Shown one piece after another: positions 9,355 to 17,589 of a stretch of DNA of 64,000 nucleotides. Made by a program: the position numbers and the translations under genes. Numbering within the stretch: the first letter of the stretch is position 1; each line of letters opens with the position of its first letter. The notes beneath the pieces were generated by a model. The model was not told the origin of the DNA. It did no database searches and saw only the letters and a program-made list of their open reading frames with translations. Origin of the DNA: JAPUEK01 sp963815355 (GTDB lineage Bacteria > Pseudomonadota > Alphaproteobacteria > Rhodobacterales > Rhodobacteraceae); NCBI GenBank assembly GCA_963815355.1, contig CAWFGJ010000011.1, positions 1-64,000 on the forward strand. The letters run 5' to 3'.

Positions 9355-10125
9355 ATGACCTTTCCACTGGGCGACCTGCCCGCCACCGCCTTGTGGGTCG
9401 CCGTCGCGGTCACGCTTTTCGCCGGCTTCGTCAAAGGCGCGATCGGCTTTGCGATGCCGATGATCATGATTTCGGCCTTCTCGTCGTTCTTGCCGCCCCA
9501 TGTGGCACTCGCCGGGCTGATCCTGCCGACGCTGATCACCAACATCTCCCAAGCGCTCCGCCAAGGCCTTCCCGCGGCCCGCGCCAGCGCGGTCACCTAC
9601 CACCGCTTCCTGATCGCCACATTGGTGTTTCTGGTCCTGTCGGCGCAATTCGTGGACAATATCCCGAAAACCGGCTTCCTGTTGCTCCTTGGCCTGCCGA
9701 TCACCGCCTTCGCTGGCCTGCAACTCGCGGGCCGCGCCCTTGCCCTGCGGCTGGAACACCGCAACCGCGCCGAATGGGTGCTCGGGGCCATCGGCGGGCT
9801 TTATGGCGGTGTCTCGGGGGTCTGGGGGCCGCCGCTTTTGGTCTACCTGCTGTCCATCGGCGCCGACAAGACCGAGGCCGTCCGGGTCCAAGGCGTCATC
9901 TTCCTGATTGGCGCGGCCACCCTGACACTGGCGCACCTGCACACAGGCGTACTCAACGGCCCCAACCTGTGGTTCTCCGCCCTCTTGGTGCTGCCCGCCG
10001 TGCTGGGCCAAACCCTCGGCCTGCGGGTGCAAGACCGGCTTGACCACAGGAAATTCCGCAGATGGACCCAAGCCCTGCTGGTCCTCACCGGCCTGAACCT
10101 GATCCGCCAAGCCCTGCTCGGCTAA
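9355..10125 (+). CDS. Sulfite exporter TauE/SafE family protein
   Basis: A 256-residue membrane protein with about eight hydrophobic segments and the two-fold repeat typical of TauE/SafE: FAGFVKGAIGFAMPM near residue 25 and GAIGGLYGGVSGVWGPPLLVY near residue 145. Members export sulfite, sulfoacetate or related organosulfur anions; the substrate is not evident. It is divergent from mcd. Its stop codon lies inside a 15-bp tandem duplication. Confidence 0.88.
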   Translation: MTFPLGDLPATALWVAVAVTLFAGFVKGAIGFAMPMIMISAFSSFLPPHVALAGLILPTLITNISQALRQGLPAARASAVTYHRFLIATLVFLVLSAQFVDNIPKTGFLLLLGLPITAFAGLQLAGRALALRLEHRNRAEWVLGAIGGLYGGVSGVWGPPLLVYLLSIGADKTEAVRVQGVIFLIGAATLTLAHLHTGVLNGPNLWFSALLVLPAVLGQTLGLRVQDRLDHRKFRRWTQALLVLTGLNLIRQALLG

Positions 10126-10145
10126 ACCAAGCTCGGCTAAACCAA
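10116..10145. repeat. Perfect 15-bp tandem duplication at the TauE stop codon
   Basis: GCTCGGCTAAACCAA occurs twice back to back (10116-10130 and 10131-10145), followed by a degenerate third copy. The first copy contains the codon GGC and the TAA stop of the TauE gene, so the duplication does not change the protein. Confidence 0.9.
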
Positions 10146-10190
10146 ACTCGGGTCAACCGCCACCCGGCCGCGCCCCAATTTTCTGTCTCT

Positions 10191-10231
10191 AAATATCCCG
10201 CGGGGGGTCCGGGGGGCGCGAAGCCCCCCGG
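10191..10231. terminator. Intergenic palindromic repeat acting as bidirectional terminator
   Basis: The element reads AAATATCCCG, a GGGGTCC tract, then a perfect 9-bp stem CCGGGGGGC/GCCCCCCGG (10209-10217/10223-10231) with loop GCGAA. It sits between convergent TauE and pckA. Read on the minus strand it is the same design as the element at 58407-58451 (hairpin, GGACCCC, then a TATTT-containing tail). Confidence 0.75.
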
Positions 10232-10249
10232 CCTTTCGGCATACCCGCC

Positions 10250-11848
10250 TTAGCCAATCGCCGCCGCCTTCACATCCGCGTCGATGAACGGCACATACTG
10301 GCCAAAGTTGTCCGAAAACATCTTCACCAACTTCGCCGCCTGCGCATCATAGGCCGCCTTGTCGGCCCAGGTGTCGCGCGGGTTCAGCAACGCATTGTCG
10401 ACCCCGGGCACCGCCACCGGCACGTCAAAGCCGAAATTCGGGTCCTTGCGGAACGTCACGCCCGTCAAAGACCCATCCAGCGCCGCCGCAAGCAAGGCGC
10501 GCGTCGCCTTGATCGGCATGCGCTTGCCAGTGCCGTAGGCCCCGCCGGTCCAGCCGGTGTTCACCAGCCAACAGGTCGCCCCATGCTGTGCGATCTTTTC
10601 CTGCAACAGCTTGCCATAGACTTCCGGCCGCCGCGGCATAAAGGGCGCGCCGAAACAGGTCGAAAACGTCGGCGTCGGCTCAGTGATCCCCCGCTCGGTC
10701 CCGGCGGTTTTCGACGTGAAACCCGACAGGAAATGATACATCGCCTGCGCCGGGCTCAGCCGCGAAATCGGCGGCAACACCCCGAAAGCGTCACAGGTCA
10801 GCATGATCACATTCTTGGGGTGCCCCCCCAAACCGGTCGCCGACGCGTTAGAGATATACTCCAACGGATAAGCGCAGCGCATGTTTTCGGTCAGACTGCT
10901 GTCGGTGAAATCCAGCTCAAAAGTCTCCGGATCATAAACCATGTTCTCCACCACGGTCGCAAACCGGTGGGTCGTGGCGTAAATCTCGGGCTCGGCTTCG
11001 GGGTTCAGGTTGATGGTCTTGGCATAGCAGCCGCCCTCAAAGTTGAAGGTGCCCGTGTCCGACCAGCCGTGCTCATCATCGCCGATCAACACCCGGTCCG
11101 GCGCCGCCGACAGCGTGGTCTTGCCGGTACCCGACAGCCCAAAGAATACCGCCGTCTCGTCCAGTTTGCCCGGCGCGTGGTTGGCCGAGCAATGCATCGC
11201 CATCACGCCCTTTTCCGGCAACAGATAGTTCAACAGCGTGAAGACCGACTTCTTGTTCTCACCGGCATAGGCAGTATTGCCGATCAGAATCAGCTTCTTG
11301 TCAAAGTTCATTGCGATCACGGTCGAGGTCCGGCACCCATGCCGCGCCGGGTCCGCCTGAAAGCTGGGGCAATTGATCACGGTCCATTCGGGCACAAAAC
11401 TGTCCAACTCAGCCGGTTCGGGGCGGCGCAGCATGTGGCGAATGAACAACCCGTGCCACGCCAGTTCCGTCACCATCCGCACATCCAGCCGATGCGCCGG
11501 ATCTGCCCCGCCGAACAGGTCCTGCACGAAGTAATCGCGCCCCTTCATATGCGCCAGCATATCGGCGTGCAGCCGGTCAAACGCCTCGGGCGTCATCGCG
11601 GCGTTGTTTTCCCACCAGATCGAGTCCTCAACCGAAGCCGTCCTCACCACGAACTTGTCTTTCGGAGACCGCCCGGTGAATTGCCCGGTTGAGCACAAGA
11701 ACGCCCCGCCTTTGCCAAGGTGACCTTCGCCGCGCGCCACCGCCGCTTCGACAAGGGCTGGCTCAAGCGCGTTGTAATAGACGTTTCCCAACCCGGTGAT
11801 GCCTTGAATATCCAAAGTCGCGCGTGGGTTCACACGTCCAGTCATCAT
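10250..11848 (-). CDS. pckA: Phosphoenolpyruvate carboxykinase (ATP)
   Basis: PckA converts oxaloacetate and ATP to phosphoenolpyruvate, the first committed gluconeogenic step from C4 acids. The 532-residue protein has the P-loop FGLSGTGKTTLSA, the metal/nucleotide motif IGDDEHGW and STGQFTGRSPKDKF. The start at 11848 (MMTGRVNPRATLDIQGI) follows a GGGAG ribosome site 6 nt upstream; the second ATG at 11845 is equally possible. It is divergent from chvI, a neighbourhood conserved in alphaproteobacteria, where ChvI is reported to influence pckA expression. Confidence 0.96.
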   Translation of the reverse strand: MMTGRVNPRATLDIQGITGLGNVYYNALEPALVEAAVARGEGHLGKGGAFLCSTGQFTGRSPKDKFVVRTASVEDSIWWENNAAMTPEAFDRLHADMLAHMKGRDYFVQDLFGGADPAHRLDVRMVTELAWHGLFIRHMLRRPEPAELDSFVPEWTVINCPSFQADPARHGCRTSTVIAMNFDKKLILIGNTAYAGENKKSVFTLLNYLLPEKGVMAMHCSANHAPGKLDETAVFFGLSGTGKTTLSAAPDRVLIGDDEHGWSDTGTFNFEGGCYAKTINLNPEAEPEIYATTHRFATVVENMVYDPETFELDFTDSSLTENMRCAYPLEYISNASATGLGGHPKNVIMLTCDAFGVLPPISRLSPAQAMYHFLSGFTSKTAGTERGITEPTPTFSTCFGAPFMPRRPEVYGKLLQEKIAQHGATCWLVNTGWTGGAYGTGKRMPIKATRALLAAALDGSLTGVTFRKDPNFGFDVPVAVPGVDNALLNPRDTWADKAAYDAQAAKLVKMFSDNFGQYVPFIDADVKAAAIG

Positions 11849-12201
11849 CTGCTCGCTCCCTTTCGGCACCGCATCGCGGCACCTCATCTGCTATGTAAAA
11901 CGGTCGGGCCAAGGACCGTCAGGGGCCACCACGGCGGGCGAACACCCCGTCCGTCCGGTATAACACTATGAAAAACACAGGAATAGGACGCGATGGCACA
12001 GTTAGCGCAACCATCGACAGGTTAGCGCAACCAACAGGCAACCAGACGGTAGACTGCGGCAAATTAGTCAATCCTTTGGGAATTTGGTGCCTGATGGACT
12101 CGGTATGCGGGGTGATTCGCACATTCCTGTTGATTCCCAAGGGCGGAAAACAGACAGTGTGTCAAAAATCAGGCAAGCCGAGCAGCATAGGGAAGCCCAA
12201 T
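11849..12201. promoter_or_regulatory. pckA-chvI divergent intergenic region with tandem GTTAGCGCAACCA motifs
   Basis: No convincing gene lies in these 353 bases. Two identical 13-mers, GTTAGCGCAACCA, occur at 12001-12013 and 12021-12033, 20 bp apart (about two helical turns). The second, with its preceding G, is a near palindrome GGTTAGCGC(T)AACC missing one base, reminiscent of LacI-family operators such as those of CceR in Rhodobacter. This suggests an operator controlling pckA, chvI or both; the assignment is inference. Confidence 0.55.
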
Positions 12202-12903
12202 ATGGCAAGGATCGCCCTTGTGGACGACGACAGGAATATCCTGACGTCTGTATCGATGACTCTTGAAGCCGAGGGGTTTGAGGTCGAGACGTTTAATGAT
12301 GGCCAGTCCGCACTGGATGCCTTCAACCGGCGCATGCCGGACATGGCCGTGCTGGATATCAAGATGCCCCGGATGGACGGGATGGATCTGCTTCAGCGGC
12401 TCCGTCTGAAATCGTCGATGCCGGTGATCTTCCTCACCTCCAAAGACGATGAAATTGATGAGGTTCTTGGCCTCCGCATGGGCGCCGACGATTACGTAAA
12501 AAAGCCCTTCTCGCAGCGGCTTCTGGTCGAACGCATCCGCGCGCTTTTGCGCCGGAATGAGGCGATTGCCACGGGCGAAGTGGCCGTCACCGAAGAAACC
12601 AAGATGATGGAGCGGGGCAACCTGCGCATGGACCCGCTGCGCCATTCCGTGACCTGGAAGGGCAAGGACGTGTCGCTGACCGTCACGGAATTCATGCTGC
12701 TTCAGGCGCTGGCGCAGCGTCCGGGCTTTGTGAAATCGCGCGATCAGCTGATGGACGTGGCCTATGATGATCAGGTCTATGTTGATGACCGCACCATCGA
12801 CAGCCACATCAAACGCCTGCGCAAGAAAATGCGCTCGGTCGATGATGATTTCTCGGCGATCGAAACGCTTTATGGCATCGGCTATCGTTACAACGAAGAA
12901 TGA
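12202..12903 (+). CDS. chvI: Two-component response regulator ChvI
   Basis: A 233-residue OmpR-family regulator. The receiver domain has the acidic pocket ALVDDDR, phospho-acceptor Asp52 in AVLDIKMPRMDG and Lys in GADDYVKKPF. The C-terminal winged helix ends SAIETLYGIGYRYNEE, the usual ChvI end. The start at 12202 follows AGGGAAGCCC; the longer open frame upstream is not conserved. It overlaps chvG by 4 nt (ATGA). ChvI regulates envelope, acid-stress and carbon-metabolism genes in alphaproteobacteria. Confidence 0.95.
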   Translation: MARIALVDDDRNILTSVSMTLEAEGFEVETFNDGQSALDAFNRRMPDMAVLDIKMPRMDGMDLLQRLRLKSSMPVIFLTSKDDEIDEVLGLRMGADDYVKKPFSQRLLVERIRALLRRNEAIATGEVAVTEETKMMERGNLRMDPLRHSVTWKGKDVSLTVTEFMLLQALAQRPGFVKSRDQLMDVAYDDQVYVDDRTIDSHIKRLRKKMRSVDDDFSAIETLYGIGYRYNEE

Positions 12904-14582
12904 CCCTCGCTTCGAAAATCAGCATGAAAACGGCGCGCCCCGCCCCGAAACCCGGTGAACTTCTTCTTGGCGAAGACTGGGTTTCGCCGGAAGCCGTGGC
13001 CGACCAATCCCTTTCCGAAGGGCGTGGTCGGCGCGGGTTTGGCGCGCTGAACCGCTCGCCTCTGGCGCGCAAGATCATCATCTTCAACCTGCTGGCGCTT
13101 GTGGTGCTGGTGGCGGGGGTGCTGTTTCTGAACCCGTTCCGCGACAGTCTGGTGATCCAGCGCGAACAGGGGCTGGTGACAGAGGCAGAGCTGATTGCCG
13201 ACGTGATGGAGGCGGGGCAGACCGATCTGCCGCGCGATCTGAACAGCATCGCCATCGGCGCCGGGCTAGAGGTGTTCCTCTTTGACCAGAACGGCCTGAT
13301 TCTGGCCAAGGGCGTGGGCGCGCCCAGCGACAACACCACCCTGTCGGGCAAGGCCCGCTCGACCATCATCACTGATTTTTTGAACGGCATCTGGGAAACC
13401 GTGTCGGGCCTGCTGGTCCGCGATCCGGCCGCGTCTTTGGATATAAGCGGCGAGACAATGGCCCGCGCCCTGTTTGATGAGGCCGTAGCCGGCAAGACAA
13501 CCGTCAACTCCAGCCGTAGTGAGGATGGCGGCGCGCTGTTTTCCGTGGCCACCCCGGTGCGCCGTGACGGTCAGGTTGTGGCCGTGGTCGCCCTGATCTC
13601 TGCCGCGGGCGAAATTGACCGCCTTGTGCGCTATGAGCGTGAGCAGGTGCTCCAGATGTTCGTCATCGCCCTGCTGGTGTCGATCGGCCTGTCGCTTGTG
13701 CTGGCCTCAACCATCGCCAACCCGCTGTCGGATCTGGCCGCCGCCGCCGAATTGGGCCGCGACCGTGATGCGCGCAAAATGTCGCCGGGGCGCATTCGCA
13801 TCCCCGACCTTGCCGCCCGTCCCGATGAAATCGGCCGGCTGTCCGTGGCCATGCGCGGCATGGTTGCGGCACTCTATGACCGGATCGACGCCAACGAACA
13901 GTTCGCCGCCGATGTGGCGCATGAAATCAAGAACCCGCTCGCCTCGCTGCGCTCTGCCGTGGGCACGCTGCGGGTGGCCAAGCGCGACGATCAGCGCGAA
14001 AAGCTGCTGGATGTGATTGAACACGACGTCCGCCGCCTTGACCGCCTTGTCAGCGACATCTCCAACGCCTCGCGTCTGGATTCCGAACTGGTGAAAGAGG
14101 AAGAGGAAGAGTTCAACCTTCTGAAAACCCTCTCGAATCTGACCGAATATCTGGGCCAGCAAGCCTCGGAAAAGGGCGTGGAATTCGTCACAGACTTCCC
14201 GCCCGACGCCATCAAGATCCACGGGCTTGAGGGGCGTCTGGCGCAGGTGTTCGTCAACCTGATCACCAACGCCGTATCCTTCTGCGAAGATGGCGATGCG
14301 GTGCGGGTTTGGGCGCGGCGCCGCGAAAACCGCGTGCTGATCGTGGTCGAAGACACCGGGCCGGGCATCCCGGAACAGGCGCTGACGAAGGTGTTCAAGC
14401 GCTTTTACTCCGAACGCCCGCAGACCGATTTCGGCAACCATTCCGGCCTTGGCCTTGCGATCTCCAAACAGATCGTTGAGGCACATGGCGGCGTGATCTG
14501 GGCGGAAAACATCCGTCCGACCAATGCCGACCCGACCTCCGAACCGCTCGGCGCGCGGTTTGTGGTCGGCCTTCCCATCTGA
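12900..14582 (+). CDS. chvG: Sensor histidine kinase ChvG
   Basis: A 560-residue inner-membrane kinase paired with ChvI. A hydrophilic N-terminus of about 55 residues precedes the first membrane segment (IIIFNLLALVVLVAGVLF). A periplasmic sensing domain follows, then a second membrane segment near residue 255, a HAMP region and the H-box DVAHEIKNPLASLRS with phospho-acceptor His341. The ATPase domain shows NLITNAVSF, VVEDTGPGIPEQ and SGLGLAISKQIVEAHGG. The start overlaps the chvI stop. Translational coupling and order match the conserved chvI-chvG-hprK-rapZ-PTS cluster. Confidence 0.95.
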   Translation: MTLASKISMKTARPAPKPGELLLGEDWVSPEAVADQSLSEGRGRRGFGALNRSPLARKIIIFNLLALVVLVAGVLFLNPFRDSLVIQREQGLVTEAELIADVMEAGQTDLPRDLNSIAIGAGLEVFLFDQNGLILAKGVGAPSDNTTLSGKARSTIITDFLNGIWETVSGLLVRDPAASLDISGETMARALFDEAVAGKTTVNSSRSEDGGALFSVATPVRRDGQVVAVVALISAAGEIDRLVRYEREQVLQMFVIALLVSIGLSLVLASTIANPLSDLAAAAELGRDRDARKMSPGRIRIPDLAARPDEIGRLSVAMRGMVAALYDRIDANEQFAADVAHEIKNPLASLRSAVGTLRVAKRDDQREKLLDVIEHDVRRLDRLVSDISNASRLDSELVKEEEEEFNLLKTLSNLTEYLGQQASEKGVEFVTDFPPDAIKIHGLEGRLAQVFVNLITNAVSFCEDGDAVRVWARRRENRVLIVVEDTGPGIPEQALTKVFKRFYSERPQTDFGNHSGLGLAISKQIVEAHGGVIWAENIRPTNADPTSEPLGARFVVGLPI

Positions 14583-14606
14583 CACGCGGATGACGGGGCC
14601 CCGACC

Positions 14607-15035
14607 GTGACGGTTCCCGCCACCGCCATCCTTCATGCAAGCTGCGTGGCCGTCGCCGGGCGCGGCTTGCTGATCCTTGGTCCCTCGGGGTCGGGGAAAT
14701 CGGGGCTGGCCTTGCAGCTTATCGCGCTGGGGGCCGAACTGGTGGCCGACGACCGCTGCGTCGTGACCGCCCGCCACGGCACGCTCATCGCCCAGGCCCC
14801 CAGCCCGCTCATCGGCCTGATAGAGGCGCGCGGCATCGGCCTGCTGCACAGCCCCGCCCTGCCCGAGACCGCCCTGCACCTTGTCGTCGATTTGTCGCAA
14901 CCCGAGACAGACCGCTTGCCGCCGCGCCGCAGCGTCACAATACTGGGAACGTCTCTCGATCTTGTCCATCGGTCGCAGAGTGACCATTTTTCTGCTGCAC
15001 TGCTGTGCTATCTCAAAGGCAGCCGCAGCGCCTGA
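14607..15035 (+). CDS. hprK: HPr kinase/phosphorylase, short alphaproteobacterial form
   Basis: A 142-residue protein equivalent to the C-terminal catalytic domain of HprK. It has the P-loop LGPSGSGKSGLALQL near residue 25, ELVADDRCVV, and the signature IGLIEARGIGLL. HprK phosphorylates HPr on Ser46; the HPr encoded downstream retains that serine. Alphaproteobacterial HprK normally lacks the N-terminal half found in Firmicutes, so the length is not a truncation. It lies 24 nt after chvG. Confidence 0.92.
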   Translation: MTVPATAILHASCVAVAGRGLLILGPSGSGKSGLALQLIALGAELVADDRCVVTARHGTLIAQAPSPLIGLIEARGIGLLHSPALPETALHLVVDLSQPETDRLPPRRSVTILGTSLDLVHRSQSDHFSAALLCYLKGSRSA

Positions 15036-15045
15036 GGAACGAACC

Positions 15046-15978
15046 GTGCCAGACGTAGAAGATCAGACGCAAGAGCACCGCTTGGTGCTGGTCACCGGCC
15101 CCTCAGGGGCAGGGCGGACAACGGCGATCAACGCGCTGGAGGACATCGGCTTTGAAACCATCGACAACCTGCCGCTCAGCCTTGTGCCGCGCCTGTTGGA
15201 CGGCCCGCCGCTGGGCCGCCCGATTGCCCTTGGCGTCGATGTGCGCAACCGCGACTTCAACGCCACCGCGCTGATTGAACTGATCGACACCCTGACCCGC
15301 AACCCCCGTGTCGGCCTGCACCTGCTGTTTCTCGACTGCGACCCGTCCGAACTGATCCGCCGCTATAGCCAGACCCGCCGCCGCCATCCGATGGGGCAGG
15401 CCGAAACCCCGGCCGAAGGCGTGGCGATGGAAATTGATCTGCTCGCCCCGATCCGGGTCCGCGCCGATCATCTCATCGACACGACAGAGATGACGCCCCA
15501 TGACCTCAAGGCCGAAATCCGCAAATGGTTTGACACCAGCACCAGCAACCGCATGGCCGTATCTGTGCAGTCGTTCAGCTACAAACGCGGCCTGCCGCGC
15601 GGTGTGGACATGATCTTTGACTGCCGCTTTTTGCAAAACCCGCATTGGCGCCCCGCCCTTCGCCCGCTGGATGGCCGTGACAAACAAGTCGTCGACTACA
15701 TCGAATCCGATCCCCGCTTTGACGATTTCTTCGGGAAAATCCGTGACCTGATCCTGATGTTGCTGCCCGCAAGCCGGGATGAGGGCAAAGCCCATCTGGC
15801 AATCGCCTTCGGCTGCTCGGGTGGGCAGCATCGCTCTGTTGCAGTTGCAGAAAAACTAGGCAATGTGCTTGCGGAAGCGGGCTGGCCAGTGTCAAAGCGA
15901 CATCGGGAACTGGAACGCAAGGGCACGACCCTGCTGCAGGGCCGGACCGATGGAACAACCGGAGTGATCAGCGCGTGA
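15046..15978 (+). CDS. rapZ: RNase adapter protein RapZ
   Basis: A 310-residue nucleotide-binding protein with Walker A GPSGAGRTT (an R replaces the usual K) near residue 20, IDNLPLSLVP and the C-terminal GCSGGQHRSVAVAE with HRELER. In E. coli RapZ delivers the sRNA GlmZ to RNase E; the alphaproteobacterial role is less defined. The GTG at 15046 gives the family start just after the hprK stop; the frame is open upstream but overlaps hprK. Its stop overlaps the next start. Confidence 0.93.
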   Translation: MPDVEDQTQEHRLVLVTGPSGAGRTTAINALEDIGFETIDNLPLSLVPRLLDGPPLGRPIALGVDVRNRDFNATALIELIDTLTRNPRVGLHLLFLDCDPSELIRRYSQTRRRHPMGQAETPAEGVAMEIDLLAPIRVRADHLIDTTEMTPHDLKAEIRKWFDTSTSNRMAVSVQSFSYKRGLPRGVDMIFDCRFLQNPHWRPALRPLDGRDKQVVDYIESDPRFDDFFGKIRDLILMLLPASRDEGKAHLAIAFGCSGGQHRSVAVAEKLGNVLAEAGWPVSKRHRELERKGTTLLQGRTDGTTGVISA

Positions 15979-16370
15979 TCGGTATCGTGATCGTGGCACA
16001 TGGTGGATTGGCGCGCGAGTATCTCTCGGCGGTGGAGCATGTCGTTGGCCCGCAAACGGCCATGCGCGCCATCGCGATAGAGGATGACCACAACCGCGCC
16101 GCCAAACAGGCGGAAATCTGCGAAGCCGCCGACTCGGTCGATATGGGCACCGGGGTGGTCGTGGTCACCGATATGTTCGGCGGCTCTCCGTCCAATCTGT
16201 CGCTTATGGCCTGCGCGGGATCAGAGCGGCGGATTATCTATGGCGCAAACCTTCCCATGCTGATCAAACTGGCCAAATGCCGAGATCTTCCGGTGGCGCA
16301 AGCGGTTAGCGCCGCTTTGGATGCCGGTCGCAAATATATAAACAGCCTGGACCTGGGTGGAGGCGCCTGA
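15975..16370 (+). CDS. PTS mannose-family EIIA component (regulatory)
   Basis: A 131-residue EIIA-Man-type domain with phospho-acceptor His9 in IGIVIVAHGGLA and the loop VVVTDMFGGSPSNLS. It starts with GTG, overlapping the rapZ stop by 4 nt. No EIIB or EIIC membrane permease genes are near, which is usual in alphaproteobacteria where this EIIA serves regulation (with HPr, HprK and EI) rather than sugar uptake. Confidence 0.92.
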   Translation: MIGIVIVAHGGLAREYLSAVEHVVGPQTAMRAIAIEDDHNRAAKQAEICEAADSVDMGTGVVVVTDMFGGSPSNLSLMACAGSERRIIYGANLPMLIKLAKCRDLPVAQAVSAALDAGRKYINSLDLGGGA

Positions 16371-16373
16371 CCT

Positions 16374-16643
16374 ATGACGCAACAGACCCTGCGGATTGTG
16401 AATGAAAAGGGCCTTCACGCCCGCGCTTCTGCCAAGTTTGTCGAGACCGTTGAACGCTTTGACGCCGCGGTTGAAGTGTCCAAGGACGGCATGGATGTGT
16501 CGGGCGACTCGATCATGGGGCTTTTGATGTTGGCAGCCTCGCGCGGAACCACTATTGAGATCAGAACCAGCGGCAATCAGGCAGAAGCACTTGCCGAGGC
16601 GCTGGCGACTTTGGTGGCCAATCGCTTTGGCGAAGACCATTGA
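16374..16643 (+). CDS. ptsH: Phosphocarrier protein HPr
   Basis: An 89-residue HPr with phospho-acceptor His15 in NEKGLHARASAKF and regulatory Ser46 in GDSIMGLLMLAA. Both the PEP-dependent (His) and HprK-dependent (Ser) sites are intact, fitting the linked hprK. It lies 3 nt after the EIIA gene, so it is almost certainly cotranscribed. Enzyme I is not in the window. Confidence 0.95.
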   Translation: MTQQTLRIVNEKGLHARASAKFVETVERFDAAVEVSKDGMDVSGDSIMGLLMLAASRGTTIEIRTSGNQAEALAEALATLVANRFGEDH

Positions 16644-16673
16644 AGCGCGACTGACGAGGAAGGCAAAGGCTTC

Positions 16674-17585
16674 GTGACCGAAACGCCGAAAAATGCAGGC
16701 GGCGCCCCGCTAGGTGCCCACCCCCAAGCCGAGGCCGCGGCGCGACCCGACCGCCAATATGACATGCGCAGGCTGTCCTATGCTGGCACCTTCACGAATC
16801 CCTTCAAGGCAGGCACCATCCGCGCGATTGAGTGGATCACCGCCAAAGTGACCCTGCTGCGCCTGATCCGCAGCTTTGAACAATCCGGCGCCCCGCATGG
16901 CGCGCCCTTCTGGCCCAAGGCGATCCGCCACATGGGCATCCGCATCGACACCCCGCCCGAGGAAATTGCCCGCATCCCGAAAACCGGCCCGGTTGTCGTG
17001 GTGGCAAATCACCCAAGCGGCTTGGTCGATGGCATGATCATGGCCGAAATGATCTGCCGCGTGCGCTCTGATTTCCGCATCCTGACCCGCTCTTTGCTGA
17101 CCGGGATTCCCGAGGTTGCGGAATTCATGATCCCCGTCCCCTTCCCGCATGAGGAAAACTCGCGGGAGCTGGGCTTGGAAATGCGGGCGCTGACCATGGC
17201 CCATCTGGCCCAAGGCGGCGTGATCATCCTGTTTCCGGCGGGCAAAGTCGCCTGTTCCGAAGGCTATTTTGGCCGCGCGGTAGAGGCAGAGTGGAACGTC
17301 TTTACCCACAAGATGATCCAGCGATCCGGTGCCACGATCTTGCCGATCTATTTTGCCGGGCAGAATTCGCGGCTTTACCAGATCGCCAACAAGCTGTCCG
17401 CGACGCTGCGGCAGGGTTTGCTGCTGTATGAAATCAAACGCTCGCTCTTCAAACCTCAGCGCCCGATCATCGGTGAGCCGATCCCGGCAACCGTGCTGAA
17501 AGACTGGGAAGGCAACCCGCGCGGCTTCCTTGCGTGGCTGCGCGAACATACGCTTGGCCTTGGCGCCAAAGGCCCCAACGCCTAA
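16674..17585 (+). CDS. Lysophospholipid acyltransferase family protein
   Basis: A 303-residue PlsC-like acyltransferase. Box I is VVVANHPSGLVDGMI, with His-Pro-Ser in place of the common HxxxxD spacing, and a later box is VIILFPAGKVACSEGYFG. A hydrophobic segment is weak, suggesting peripheral membrane association. The GTG at 16674 lies 30 nt after ptsH. Similar proteins are annotated as hemolysin-like or 1-acylglycerol-3-phosphate acyltransferases; the acyl acceptor is not determined here. Confidence 0.82.
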   Translation: MTETPKNAGGAPLGAHPQAEAAARPDRQYDMRRLSYAGTFTNPFKAGTIRAIEWITAKVTLLRLIRSFEQSGAPHGAPFWPKAIRHMGIRIDTPPEEIARIPKTGPVVVVANHPSGLVDGMIMAEMICRVRSDFRILTRSLLTGIPEVAEFMIPVPFPHEENSRELGLEMRALTMAHLAQGGVIILFPAGKVACSEGYFGRAVEAEWNVFTHKMIQRSGATILPIYFAGQNSRLYQIANKLSATLRQGLLLYEIKRSLFKPQRPIIGEPIPATVLKDWEGNPRGFLAWLREHTLGLGAKGPNA

Positions 17586-17589
17586 GATT

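Noticed and set aside
11968..12201. A longer ChvI starting at 11968
   Set aside because: The extension is not family-like, and a ribosome site precedes ATG 12202.
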